A program made the translations under genes and the position numbers. The notes beneath the pieces were generated by a model. The model saw only the letters and a program-made list of their open reading frames with translations, searched no databases and was not told the DNA's origin. Below, piece by piece: positions 1-9,192 of a stretch of 64,000 bases of DNA (position 1 is its first letter; each line of letters starts with the position of its first letter). The DNA is from Saprospiraceae bacterium (GTDB lineage Bacteria > Bacteroidota > Bacteroidia > Chitinophagales > Saprospiraceae), in NCBI GenBank assembly GCA_016719615.1, contig JADJYQ010000005.1, forward strand, positions 186,001-250,000, written 5' to 3'.

Positions 1-1496
1 AATCAAGAGGAATGGAGGAAGATATTTTATCTTCCGTAGATACCTCAATACGTCTGAATTATAAACTGTTTAATAAAGCACTCAAAGAAAAGAAATTTAT
101 TGAGCCGGAATCAAATTGTGCGGAATATTATTACCAACACTTGATGGCACATGCTGGTTTGAGTCGATTACATTCTACAATGACTCGCAATTATGCAGCC
201 GCTTTACAGGATGATGCACAGCAAGTAATGAACATCATGCTCAAGTCAGGACTCACCGAACAAGTATTGAAAAACACCAGTTTTTCCAAGCTGTTCAAGT
301 CTTATCCGGCCTATTTGGAAAGGGCCAGCGAACTATTGGGAAAAGGCCATTACATGTACCAAATTTTGCAAGCCCGGAAATATTACTTTGAAGGATTAAT
401 GAAAACCAGTAGGAAAGAAGCACGTACCCTATTCAGAAAAGCTTTGGAGCTTCAACCCGATATGCCACATGCTATGATACAATTGGTTCGTATGTCTGAA
501 GGCAACCAATTGGATTCTGCTTTATATTATTTTGAAAAAGGGAAGAACCTGGTTCCTCAATGGGTGGAACCTTATTTGTCTATGAGTAAATTTTATGAAT
601 GGAGAACGAAACAAACTGATAAAGCGGAAGAAATCCTAATCCTTGCAGGAAAATTAGATTCCACTTCTGTATTGGTAAAATATAAAAAAGCAGATTTTTA
701 CTATACGCAAGGCAAATTTGAACTCGCAGAGCAGTTTTTTTTATCAGTTATTGAAAGCATTCAGGGAGATATTTGTTTCCCTTGTGCTTACCATAATTTG
801 GGAAATGTATACTTTAATACCCAACGATATGATTTAGCTGAAATTCAATACCATAAAGCCATTCAGATAGACTCAACTTTTAGTCCGGCCTATTTCGGTT
901 TAGGAAATGTATATCGCAGTACTCTTCGCTATAATTTAATGGAAAAGTGTTTAGAAAAAGCGATCCTGCTCGATTCGAATTCAGTTATAGTCAATAACTC
1001 TTTGGGAATTCTTTATCTGGATACACATCGTTACGATCTTGCAGTTGCTAAGCTTTTAAAGATAATTCAACTAGATTCGGGTTTTGTACATGCCTATTAT
1101 AATTTAGGAAGAACGTATAAAATGTCCAAACGGGATGATCTTGCAGAAAAGTATTATAAAAAAACAATTGAACTCGACATAACTTATTGGGAAGCTTTTT
1201 TTGATTTAGGATACCTATACCTAAATTCAAAACGCCTGGTAGAAGCTGAACAAATGTTTTATAAAGTTTTAGAAATAGTTCCAAACGATTTTACAGCTTA
1301 TTACAACCTGGCTTGTATTTCCGGTATACAGGGCAAGATCGATCAGGCCTATGAACATCTCGCACATACTTTAAAAATGGGTTATAAAGACTTTGATACG
1401 ATGCATAATGATAAAGACCTTATTTTGTTGCGCCAGAGAACTCAACAATGGAATTCCTTGATGAAGAAATATTTTCCCGACAAAATGAAAAATTAA
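1..1496 (+). CDS. Caspase-TPR family protein, C-terminal part (5' end outside window)
   Basis: The reading frame is open from base 3 and reads SRG-MEED..., which matches the internal SRGIEED motif of the four downstream paralogues. The first ATG at 12 is therefore not the true start, and the caspase domain must lie upstream of the window. What remains is the conserved middle region (R-N-Y-A-A-A-L-Q-D near position 190, then a YLERASELLG motif), followed by a run of TPR units and the family tail ending in KKYFPDKMKN. TPR proteins are protein-binding scaffolds; the missing N-terminus probably holds a signal peptide and caspase fold, as in the neighbours. The closest relative in the window is the frameshifted paralogue at 9193-11608, which shares a CFPCAY segment inside a TPR. 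It is probably co-transcribed with the next gene, 64 bp away. Confidence 0.85.
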   Translation, partial: SRGMEEDILSSVDTSIRLNYKLFNKALKEKKFIEPESNCAEYYYQHLMAHAGLSRLHSTMTRNYAAALQDDAQQVMNIMLKSGLTEQVLKNTSFSKLFKSYPAYLERASELLGKGHYMYQILQARKYYFEGLMKTSRKEARTLFRKALELQPDMPHAMIQLVRMSEGNQLDSALYYFEKGKNLVPQWVEPYLSMSKFYEWRTKQTDKAEEILILAGKLDSTSVLVKYKKADFYYTQGKFELAEQFFLSVIESIQGDICFPCAYHNLGNVYFNTQRYDLAEIQYHKAIQIDSTFSPAYFGLGNVYRSTLRYNLMEKCLEKAILLDSNSVIVNNSLGILYLDTHRYDLAVAKLLKIIQLDSGFVHAYYNLGRTYKMSKRDDLAEKYYKKTIELDITYWEAFFDLGYLYLNSKRLVEAEQMFYKVLEIVPNDFTAYYNLACISGIQGKIDQAYEHLAHTLKMGYKDFDTMHNDKDLILLRQRTQQWNSLMKKYFPDKMKN

Positions 1497-1560
1497 TAAT
1501 TTAAAGAGAATTTTATTTTAAAATAAAAATTTAATATTCTTTCACTTCAAAGAAAAAAAA

Positions 1561-3699
1561 ATGAAAAATCGGATTTTAATTTTAATCATTTCATTTTTTA
1601 TTCAAAGCCTTTCTGCTCAGCAAAAAGGCGTTTCCCCCATATCAACTAGCAACCAACAACAATCAACCCATAAGACCTTCGCATTAGTCGTCGGCATTTC
1701 CGATTATCAGGATGCAGCGATTCCGGATTTGAGATTTGCAGAACGGGATGCAAAAGCATTTGTGGAATTATTGAAATCATCGGGTTTGGGTAAGCTCGAT
1801 GATGATCATCTCAAAGTATTATTGGGAAAAGAAGCAACCAATGCGCAATTTGCAGCCGCATTGGATTGGTTGATGGATGAAGCTAAAGAAGGTGATCAGG
1901 TGATTATTTATTTTTCAGGACACGGTGATGTGGAATCTAAAACCAGAAGCCAGCAAGGATTTTTGTTGACCTGGGATTCTCCATCAAGGACATATATCGC
2001 TGGTGCAATGACCATTTTCTGGATCAATGAAGTGATCTCAACATTATCTGCAGAACGTAAAGCAAAAGTGATATTGATCACCGATGCTTGCCGTTCCGGT
2101 AAACTCGCAGGCAATGACATCAACGGTACCCAATTAACCAGTTTAAATCTGGCAAAACAATACAACAATGAAATTAAAATACTTTCCTGTCAACCTACAG
2201 AGTACAGTATAGAAGGAGAACAATGGGGCGGTGGCCGTGGTGTGTTTAGTTATTATTTGGTAAACGGTTTATTTGGGTTTGCAGATAACAACAATGATCA
2301 GAAAATTACATTTTCTGAACTCGACAGATATCTCGAAGATCATGTACCTGTAGAAGTTTCTCCAATAAGTCAGGTTCCTTTATTGATAGGAAAAAAGACA
2401 GATACGATTGCTGTATATGATATGGTTTTGTTTACTTCCTTGAAATCAAAAAAAGAAGGTGAAGTGGTTGCTTTTTCAGCAATTGAATCCAGGGGAATTG
2501 AGGAAGAAACTTTGTCAAAGGTCGACAGCCTGGTTAAAGAAAATTATCTGAAATTTAAAAGGGCATTAAAAGAGAAAAATTTTCTGGATCCTCCTGGTAA
2601 TAATGCGGATGAATTGTACAATGCTTTAATTGTTGAAGCTGGATTGAAGCCTATACAAAATCACATGAAAAGAAATTATGCTGCAGCACTTCAGGATGAG
2701 GCGCAACAGTTTTTAAATACGGCAATGGTTTCAGATGAAAATAATTTGAACATCCGTGTTTTTCTCGACAGAAGTTTATACGCAAAGTACGCCAGTTATT
2801 TTCATCGTGCTTCGGAATTGTTGGGCCCCAATCATTACATGTATAAAAACCTCAAGGCTAAAGAATATTTTTTTAATGGAGGTGTGGCGTATTTAAAAAG
2901 TCCTTTCATCGCAAAAGATACTGTAGTTGGAAATGAAGCCTTAAAATGGGCAAGACGATCATTAGAAATGGAACCCGATATGGCAATGACTTATATTTTG
3001 ATGAGTCAAATTTTTCTTTGCAATTTTATGAATGAAGACAGTGCCCGTGTATTTGCTGACAGAGGAATTTCTTTGGCTCCTAAAAAGCCGATTATTTATT
3101 CATCGCTGGCTGAAATGTTACTTTGGTCCGAACAACCTAAAAAAGCAAAATACTATGTTGATAAAGCCTGGGCTATTGATTCGAATTCCATTCGCTCTTT
3201 GAATGTCAAAGCAAAAATGTTGTCACTGACTGGAAATACCGGAGAAGCAGAACGCTTGTTTTTAAAAACTATTCAACTCAATCCGCAGTTTTCATCTTCT
3301 TATGCAAACCTGGGTGAAATGTATCTGCGAAGTTTTAGATTATTGGATGCTGAGAAACAATTTTTTATTGCAATTGAAAAAGATTCCTTTGATGTTATAG
3401 CCTGGAAACTTTTAGGCTACCTGAATCTAATTAAAAATAAATTGAAAGATGCTGACCATATATTCACAAAAGCATACCAGATCGATAGGGAGCAAGTATT
3501 CTATGTTGATTTTGATTTTGCCTGTTTGTATAGTTTATCCGGAAAAGAAGATTTAGCATTCTCTTCGCTGGAAAAAGCATTGCAAAATAAATTTAGTGAC
3601 TATTCTAGATTGAATTCCATTCCTTTTCTCCATAATCTCAGGATGCAAAAAGAAAGGTGGGATGCGTTGATGAATAAATATTTCCCCGACAAAATGTAA
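1561..3699 (+). CDS. Exported caspase-like (C14) protease with TPR repeats
   Basis: 712 residues. A signal peptide (about 1-19, ending SLSAQ) is followed by a linker and a caspase-like domain at about 38-285. The catalytic dyad is visible: His121 in YFSGHGD and Cys177 in TDACRSG. A FADNNNDQKITFSELDRYL segment follows the domain. Next are the family's conserved middle region (about 305-455) and TPR units to the end, with the tail NKYFPDKM. Caspase-like proteases cleave next to basic or acidic residues, but the specificity of this one cannot be read from sequence. The signal peptide places it outside the cytoplasm. It starts with ATG and lies 9 bp before the next paralogue, so the array is probably one transcript. 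The linker at 1643-1670 is encoded by four 7-bp units beginning CAA. Function is unknown; exported protease with a protein-binding arm is inference. Confidence 0.88.
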   Translation: MKNRILILIISFFIQSLSAQQKGVSPISTSNQQQSTHKTFALVVGISDYQDAAIPDLRFAERDAKAFVELLKSSGLGKLDDDHLKVLLGKEATNAQFAAALDWLMDEAKEGDQVIIYFSGHGDVESKTRSQQGFLLTWDSPSRTYIAGAMTIFWINEVISTLSAERKAKVILITDACRSGKLAGNDINGTQLTSLNLAKQYNNEIKILSCQPTEYSIEGEQWGGGRGVFSYYLVNGLFGFADNNNDQKITFSELDRYLEDHVPVEVSPISQVPLLIGKKTDTIAVYDMVLFTSLKSKKEGEVVAFSAIESRGIEEETLSKVDSLVKENYLKFKRALKEKNFLDPPGNNADELYNALIVEAGLKPIQNHMKRNYAAALQDEAQQFLNTAMVSDENNLNIRVFLDRSLYAKYASYFHRASELLGPNHYMYKNLKAKEYFFNGGVAYLKSPFIAKDTVVGNEALKWARRSLEMEPDMAMTYILMSQIFLCNFMNEDSARVFADRGISLAPKKPIIYSSLAEMLLWSEQPKKAKYYVDKAWAIDSNSIRSLNVKAKMLSLTGNTGEAERLFLKTIQLNPQFSSSYANLGEMYLRSFRLLDAEKQFFIAIEKDSFDVIAWKLLGYLNLIKNKLKDADHIFTKAYQIDREQVFYVDFDFACLYSLSGKEDLAFSSLEKALQNKFSDYSRLNSIPFLHNLRMQKERWDALMNKYFPDKM
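1643..1670 (+). repeat. 7-bp tandem array (4 units) inside caspase linker
   Basis: CAACTAG, CAACCAA, CAACAAT and CAACCCA stand directly next to each other and encode part of the linker between signal peptide and caspase domain. The unit resembles the intergenic array before atpA. Confidence 0.6.
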
Positions 3700-3708
3700 T
3701 AAATTATA

Positions 3709-6276
3709 ATGAAACCATACTTTCTAATTTTATTTATACTAACAAACGTTTGTTCGTATTCCCAAACCAAAGGAGCCTCACCCCAACCCTCTCCGCAAAG
3801 TGGAGAGGGCCGGGGTGAGGTCTACGCGGTCGTCGTCGGCATCTCCGACTACCAGGATCCCGCCATCCCCGACCTGCGTTTTGCAGATAAAGACGCCGAA
3901 GCTTTTGCAAATTATCTCAGATCAAGCGCCGGAGGTAAACTCGACAACGATCATCTAAAAGTACTGATCAATTCGAATGCCACCATGGCCCAATTTGCCA
4001 ATGCATTGGATTGGTTGTGGGAAGTTTGCAAAGAAGGAGATCAGGCCATCATTTATTTTTCGGGCCATGGTGATGTGGAGAAAAAGAGTTTGACGCAACC
4101 CGGATTTTTATTATGTTGGGATGCACCGGCACGAGTGTATATGGCCGGTGGTGCCTTTGCATTGCCGATGTTGCAAGAAGTAGTATCTACATTATCAATA
4201 CAAAATAAAGCAAAAGTGATTGTCATTACCGATGCTTGTCGTTCGGGTACTTTGGCAGGAAGTTCGGTTGGAGGATCACAAGCTACGGCTGCGAATCTTG
4301 CCAAGCAATTTGGAAATGAAATTAAGATCATGTCATGTCAGCCGAATGAATACAGCATCGAAGGCGAGCAATGGGGTGGTGGACGTGGTGCCTTTTCGTA
4401 TCATCTTCTCGATGCACTTTATGGAATGGCCGATAACAACAATGATTTATGGGTGACCTTACAAGAAGTAGGAAGATATCTGGAAGACCATGTAACCAAT
4501 GAGGTGGCGCCGGTGAGTCAGGTTCCCATGGTCGTTGGAAATCGAAGCGAACAATTAACAAGTGTTGATGTCAATCTGTTATCATCCATTAAATCCGGGA
4601 AAACCAATCAAACGATTTTGTTGAGCGCTATAGATTCAAGAGGAATTGAAGAAGATATATTATCAAAATTGGATTCAAGTACCAAGAAGATGTATACTCA
4701 ATTTAAAAATACACTCAAACAGAAAATATTTTTAGAACCAGAAGGTGCATGTGCTGAATCGTATTATCAACAATTAATCAATAAATCTGAATTAGAACGT
4801 TTGCATTCTACGATGAAACGTAATTATGCCGCTGCATTGCAAGAAGAGGCACAGCAGGCCATCAATTTATTATTAATGTCCGACATTAATGAGAATCTTT
4901 TTTCCAATTCGAAAATGAAGGGCTTGACTAATGCAACTTATACAAAATATTTGGAAAGAGCTTCGGATCTATTAGGGCCACAACATTATATGTTTAAATC
5001 ATTGAAAGCACGAAAGGCTTATTTTGAAGCTGTTGCCCTCGGCCATTTCAATACCAGCCCAGGTAACATTGGTATTTCGGATAGAAAAGTAGTGTTAGAT
5101 ATCTTAAACCATTATCGTGAGGCGCTTAGTTGGCAGAGTGATTTATCTTTTGTGTATTTGAGATTAGGAGGTTTATATGCATTTTCACTTAATCAATTGG
5201 ATTCAGCGGAGTATTATTTGAATTTAGCGATGAAAACAACTCCTTCCTGGATTGTACCTTATATAATCCTTCATAAAATTTATACAGCCAGGAAATTAGA
5301 AAAAGCAAGAGAACCACTTGAAAAAGCCAACAGGATTGATTCAAATGCAACTTATTTGTTGTACAGCTGGGGAACGTATTATGTTCTGAATCAAAAACCA
5401 GATTCTGCTATAATGAAATTTCTGAAAATATTGGAACGTGATGATGTGAAGCTATGCAGGTCTTGTATTCACATTGCATTGGGAATTTCTTATTACTATT
5501 TAGGGAAATTTGTGGAATCCGAAAAACATTATCTCAATGCCTTGAAGATTGATTCGACTTCAGATCCGGCAGTGATAAATCTAACTTCACTCTATTTGAA
5601 CCAAGGAAGATTAGACGAATCAGAATCAATGGGAAAAAAATGGATTACCAGATATCCAAAAGATCCGGAAGCCTATAGATTTATGGCTATGATCTATATA
5701 GAATCAAATCGTTTGGAAACGGCAGATTCCTTGTGTCGCATAGCTCTTCAACTTGATTCGCTTGATCAATATACTTATAGAACTTTGGCTCAAGTATATT
5801 TAAGCGCAAATCGGATTCGTGAAGCAGAAGCTATTTTAATAACGGGTATTCGCAAGGACCCGAATGCGTTTGAATTAATGATTAACTTGGGAAGAGTTTA
5901 TGCATTTACACAGCGAATTGAAGAAGCAACGCAACAGTTTAATAAAGCAATTGAAGTTGCCCCAAATGATGCAGAAACTCATTATCAATTGGGAGTTGTT
6001 TACAATCAATTAAAACGATATGAAGAGTCAGTGAAAGCAAACCGATTAGCAATTCAATTGAATCCTGAATTTTCAATGGCTTATTATAATTTAGCATGTG
6101 GACTTAGTATGCTCAGTAAAACAGAGGAAGCATTTACTCAACTAGAATTAGCAATCCAAAAAGGATTTAATAATCTTGACACTATAGAACAGGATAGCGA
6201 TTTACAAAATTTGAAATTGCAAAAAGAAAAGTGGAATAAATTGTTGAAAAAATATTTTCCTGACAAGATGAAATAG
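3709..6276 (+). CDS. Exported caspase-like (C14) protease with TPR repeats
   Basis: 855 residues. Signal peptide at about 1-19 (ending CSYSQ), caspase-like domain at about 40-285 with His120 (FSGHGD) and Cys177 (TDACRSG), middle region with R-N-Y-A-A-A-L-Q-E, then about ten TPR-like units and the tail KKYFPDKMK. The linker between signal peptide and caspase domain is coded by a 45-bp GC-rich inverted repeat (3776-3820) absent from the paralogues. The segment 3961-4544 is about 98 % identical to 6542-7125 in the next gene, although the rest of the two proteins has diverged strongly. It is 9 bp after the previous gene and 7 bp before the next. The likely role is a secreted or periplasmic peptidase; its substrate is unknown. 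Confidence 0.88.
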   Translation: MKPYFLILFILTNVCSYSQTKGASPQPSPQSGEGRGEVYAVVVGISDYQDPAIPDLRFADKDAEAFANYLRSSAGGKLDNDHLKVLINSNATMAQFANALDWLWEVCKEGDQAIIYFSGHGDVEKKSLTQPGFLLCWDAPARVYMAGGAFALPMLQEVVSTLSIQNKAKVIVITDACRSGTLAGSSVGGSQATAANLAKQFGNEIKIMSCQPNEYSIEGEQWGGGRGAFSYHLLDALYGMADNNNDLWVTLQEVGRYLEDHVTNEVAPVSQVPMVVGNRSEQLTSVDVNLLSSIKSGKTNQTILLSAIDSRGIEEDILSKLDSSTKKMYTQFKNTLKQKIFLEPEGACAESYYQQLINKSELERLHSTMKRNYAAALQEEAQQAINLLLMSDINENLFSNSKMKGLTNATYTKYLERASDLLGPQHYMFKSLKARKAYFEAVALGHFNTSPGNIGISDRKVVLDILNHYREALSWQSDLSFVYLRLGGLYAFSLNQLDSAEYYLNLAMKTTPSWIVPYIILHKIYTARKLEKAREPLEKANRIDSNATYLLYSWGTYYVLNQKPDSAIMKFLKILERDDVKLCRSCIHIALGISYYYLGKFVESEKHYLNALKIDSTSDPAVINLTSLYLNQGRLDESESMGKKWITRYPKDPEAYRFMAMIYIESNRLETADSLCRIALQLDSLDQYTYRTLAQVYLSANRIREAEAILITGIRKDPNAFELMINLGRVYAFTQRIEEATQQFNKAIEVAPNDAETHYQLGVVYNQLKRYEESVKANRLAIQLNPEFSMAYYNLACGLSMLSKTEEAFTQLELAIQKGFNNLDTIEQDSDLQNLKLQKEKWNKLLKKYFPDKMK
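3776..3820. repeat. 45-bp palindromic element inserted in frame
   Basis: The arms are CCTCACCCC-AA-CCCTCTCC and GGAGAGGG-CC-GGGGTGAGG around a GCAAAGT loop. They pair over 17 of 19 positions. It is much richer in GC than its surroundings and occupies exactly 15 codons in the linker after the signal peptide. Elements of this type (CTCACCCC...GGGGTGAG) are widespread as intergenic palindromes in bacteria. Here it is coding. Confidence 0.75.
3961..4544 (+). repeat. Near-identical tract shared with 6542-7125
   Basis: Reading the two tracts side by side (offset 2581) I count about 12 differences in 584 bases, nearly all synonymous. Outside the tract the two genes diverge at once. This is the pattern of recent gene conversion or partial duplication. 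Confidence 0.8.
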
Positions 6277-6283
6277 GATATTT

Positions 6284-9187
6284 ATGAAAATAAACTTTAT
6301 GTTTTTTTTAGTATTGACGAGTATTAGTTTGTTGGCACAAAATAAAGGAGCATCGCTATTATCAACAGCCAGCAGTCAACAGTCAGGAGTCAATACTAAG
6401 ACATATGCAGTTGTAATTGGCATCTCCGATTATCAGGATGCGGGCATTCCTGATTTGCGCTTTGCCGACAAAGATGCGGAAGCCTTTGCAAATTATCTTC
6501 GATCTGAAGCTGGAGGAAAGCTGGATGGCGATCATTTAAAAGTACTGATCAATTCGAAAGCCACTATGGCCCAATTTGCCAATGCATTGGATTGGTTGTG
6601 GGAAGTTTGCAAAGAAGGAGATCAGGCCATCATTTATTTTTCGGGCCATGGTGATGTGGAGAAAAAGAGTTTGACGCAACCCGGATTTTTATTATGTTGG
6701 GATGCACCGGCACGAGTGTATATGGCCGGTGGTGCCTTTGCATTGCCGATGTTGCAGGAAGTAGTATCTACATTATCAATACAAAATAAAGCAAAAGTGA
6801 TTGTCATTACCGATGCTTGTCGTTCGGGTACTTTGGCAGGAAGTTCGGTTGGAGGATCACAAGCTACGGCTGCGAATCTTGCCAAGCAATTTGGAAATGA
6901 AATTAAGATCATGTCATGCCAGCCGAATGAATACAGTATTGAAGGCGAGCAATGGGGCGGCGGGCGAGGTGCCTTTTCGTATCACCTTCTCGATGCACTT
7001 TATGGAATGGCCGATAACAATAATGATTTATGGGTGACCTTACAAGAAGTAGGAAGATATCTGGAAGACCATGTAACCAATGAGGTGGCGCCGGTGAGTC
7101 AGGTTCCCATGGTCGTTGGAAATCGGAATGAGCGATTGGCTAGTGTGGATGAAAGTCTATTATCAGCATTTAAGTCCGGCAAAAAAAATCAGACGATGTT
7201 GATGAGTGCAATCGAATCGAAAGGAATTGAAGAAATGGTTTTATCAAAAGTAGATACAGGAATTCGAAGAATTCATGAATTGTTTAATAATGCACTTAAG
7301 CTAAAAGTTTTTTTGGAACCTGAGAATGCATGCGCAAATGCTTATTATGAAATACTAATAAAAGAACCTGGGTTGGCGAGGTTGCATTCGGCAATGAAAC
7401 GCAATTTTGCCGCGGCATTGCAAGATGATATTCAGCAGGTATTAAAAAAGTGGTTGAATACGGATTTAAAAGAACTTTCTTTATCAAAATTTAGTGCATT
7501 TTCAAAATATAAAATATTTCCTCGATATCTTGAACGGACTGCAGAATTATTGGGCGTGGACCATTATATGTACAATATATTAATGTCCCGTAAATTATTT
7601 TTCGAAGGATACCTGATGCATCTAAATCTGATCGATATTAAAGTCCATGATCTCGAATTAGGAAATAAGGTCTTAGAAAAGTATAGAAAGGCTTTAATGA
7701 TTCATCCCGAGTCTTCCCATATATATTATTTCATGGAAGTATTACACTTTAATCAATTTAATCAAACGGATTCAGCAGAATATTATGCAAAGCGGGCTGT
7801 AGAACATACACCAAATTGGTTCTTACCATATTCAACGCTGGGTGGTATGTACGCCCAAAATATAATTATAAATAATAGAATAACAGGGGAACTCGAAAAG
7901 GCAAGAGAATTTTTAGAATTAGCGGAATCCCTTGATTCTGTTTTAGCAAGATCGGATGTTATTCATTTAAATAATTATTCAAGTTATTATCTTGCAGCAG
8001 GAAAAATGGATATGGCTCGCGAACTAATCATCAAAGCTATGCAACTGTATTCAAGTGCAAATTCCATGTCTTACAATAGCCTTGGTAATATTTGTCTTTT
8101 AAGTAAGCAGTATTTGGATGCAGAGAAATATTATTTAAAAGCGATTGAATTGGATTCAACATTTGTTTCAAATTATTACAATCTTGGCATTGTTTATTCT
8201 GAAAGTGGAAGACTGATCGAATCGGAAATGCAATATAAAAAGTCAATCGATCTTGATTCGAATTACATAAATGCTTATTTTAATCTGGGTATAATTTATA
8301 AAAAAGCCAGGCGGTTTTCTGAAGCGAAGGAGTTATTTAGGAAATGTTTTATACTCGATTCGACAGATTTGTTATCTATATTTGAATTGGGATCTATCAA
8401 CATGATTTTGAAACAGCATTTTGAAGCAGAATCCCTCTTATTGAAATGTATTCAAAGAGACAGTACACTTGCTCCTGTTTATGGAAATTTGGGCATTGTG
8501 TATTTTCAAATGGGAGCATTTGAGAAGGCAGAGCAACAACTTAAAAAAGCGCTGTCCATTGATTCAACTTGGCAGAATTTATGGTTTTACCTTGGTAAGA
8601 TTTATGATTCCCAAGGGAGGGAAGTCGAGTTTGAGTATACCCTTCATCAAGTATATTCATTGGATTCTGGTAAAACCCATACATTGAATTTGTTGGGCAA
8701 ACATTATACAGATAAATTGAAATTCGATTTTGCTAAAACTTATTTATTAAAATCTGTGAAGTTGGATTCAATAAATCCATATACCTGGGATCTATTGGGG
8801 ACATTGTATTACAGGCAGCTAATGAATGCAGAAGCAGAATATTGTTTTAAGAGAGCTATTAAGATTGATTCAAATTTCGTTAATTCCCTTTATAACCTTG
8901 CGGCACTTTATATGGATGTAAATACAGACCCAAACGCCGACATGTTATTAAAGAGAATTATTCATTTAGAACCAAAGCATGCTGAAGCTTTATTTCGACT
9001 TGCAATACTCAATGCTCGTAAAAAGCAATTCAACCAAACTTGGAAGTATCTTGATGACGCTTTGATAAATGGGTTCAATCGAATTGAAGATTTGGAGGCT
9101 GATTCTGATTTGGAATTGTTGAGATCAAAAAAATCAAAATGGGATTTGATGATGAAAAAATACTTTTTACAATACCCGAAAAATTAA
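6284..9187 (+). CDS. Exported caspase-like (C14) protease with long TPR array
   Basis: 967 residues, the longest intact caspase paralogue here. Signal peptide at about 1-19 (ending SLLAQ), caspase-like domain at about 40-287 with His122 and Cys179 in intact motifs, the conserved middle region, and then an extended TPR solenoid of more than a dozen units to the C-terminus. The tail (KKYFLQYPKN) departs from the usual KYFPDKM ending. The linker at 6363-6397 is coded by five 7-bp units. The caspase domain protein sequence is nearly identical to that of the preceding paralogue, whereas the TPR part differs in length and sequence. The family thus keeps its catalytic part constant and varies the binding part. 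The start is ATG, 7 bp after the previous stop. Confidence 0.88.
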   Translation: MKINFMFFLVLTSISLLAQNKGASLLSTASSQQSGVNTKTYAVVIGISDYQDAGIPDLRFADKDAEAFANYLRSEAGGKLDGDHLKVLINSKATMAQFANALDWLWEVCKEGDQAIIYFSGHGDVEKKSLTQPGFLLCWDAPARVYMAGGAFALPMLQEVVSTLSIQNKAKVIVITDACRSGTLAGSSVGGSQATAANLAKQFGNEIKIMSCQPNEYSIEGEQWGGGRGAFSYHLLDALYGMADNNNDLWVTLQEVGRYLEDHVTNEVAPVSQVPMVVGNRNERLASVDESLLSAFKSGKKNQTMLMSAIESKGIEEMVLSKVDTGIRRIHELFNNALKLKVFLEPENACANAYYEILIKEPGLARLHSAMKRNFAAALQDDIQQVLKKWLNTDLKELSLSKFSAFSKYKIFPRYLERTAELLGVDHYMYNILMSRKLFFEGYLMHLNLIDIKVHDLELGNKVLEKYRKALMIHPESSHIYYFMEVLHFNQFNQTDSAEYYAKRAVEHTPNWFLPYSTLGGMYAQNIIINNRITGELEKAREFLELAESLDSVLARSDVIHLNNYSSYYLAAGKMDMARELIIKAMQLYSSANSMSYNSLGNICLLSKQYLDAEKYYLKAIELDSTFVSNYYNLGIVYSESGRLIESEMQYKKSIDLDSNYINAYFNLGIIYKKARRFSEAKELFRKCFILDSTDLLSIFELGSINMILKQHFEAESLLLKCIQRDSTLAPVYGNLGIVYFQMGAFEKAEQQLKKALSIDSTWQNLWFYLGKIYDSQGREVEFEYTLHQVYSLDSGKTHTLNLLGKHYTDKLKFDFAKTYLLKSVKLDSINPYTWDLLGTLYYRQLMNAEAEYCFKRAIKIDSNFVNSLYNLAALYMDVNTDPNADMLLKRIIHLEPKHAEALFRLAILNARKKQFNQTWKYLDDALINGFNRIEDLEADSDLELLRSKKSKWDLMMKKYFLQYPKN
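6363..6397 (+). repeat. 7-bp tandem array (5 units) inside caspase linker
   Basis: CAACAGC, CAGCAGT, CAACAGT, CAGGAGT and CAATACT are contiguous. They encode a Ser/Gln/Thr-rich linker at the same protein position as the arrays at 1643 and 9264. Confidence 0.6.
6542..7125 (+). repeat. Near-identical tract shared with 3961-4544
   Basis: Partner of the tract in the upstream paralogue. It covers the catalytic core of the caspase domain, including both active-site motifs. Confidence 0.8.
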
Positions 9188-9192
9188 AATAA

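Noticed and set aside
3741..3754. AACAAACGTTTGTT palindrome, also at 9225-9238
   Set aside because: It lies in homologous signal-peptide codons of two paralogues, so common ancestry explains it. A TetR-type operator inside coding sequence is not needed.
4053..4331. 92-aa minus-strand frame, repeated at 6634-6912
   Set aside because: The two copies are identical only because they are the antisense of the shared 584-bp tract.
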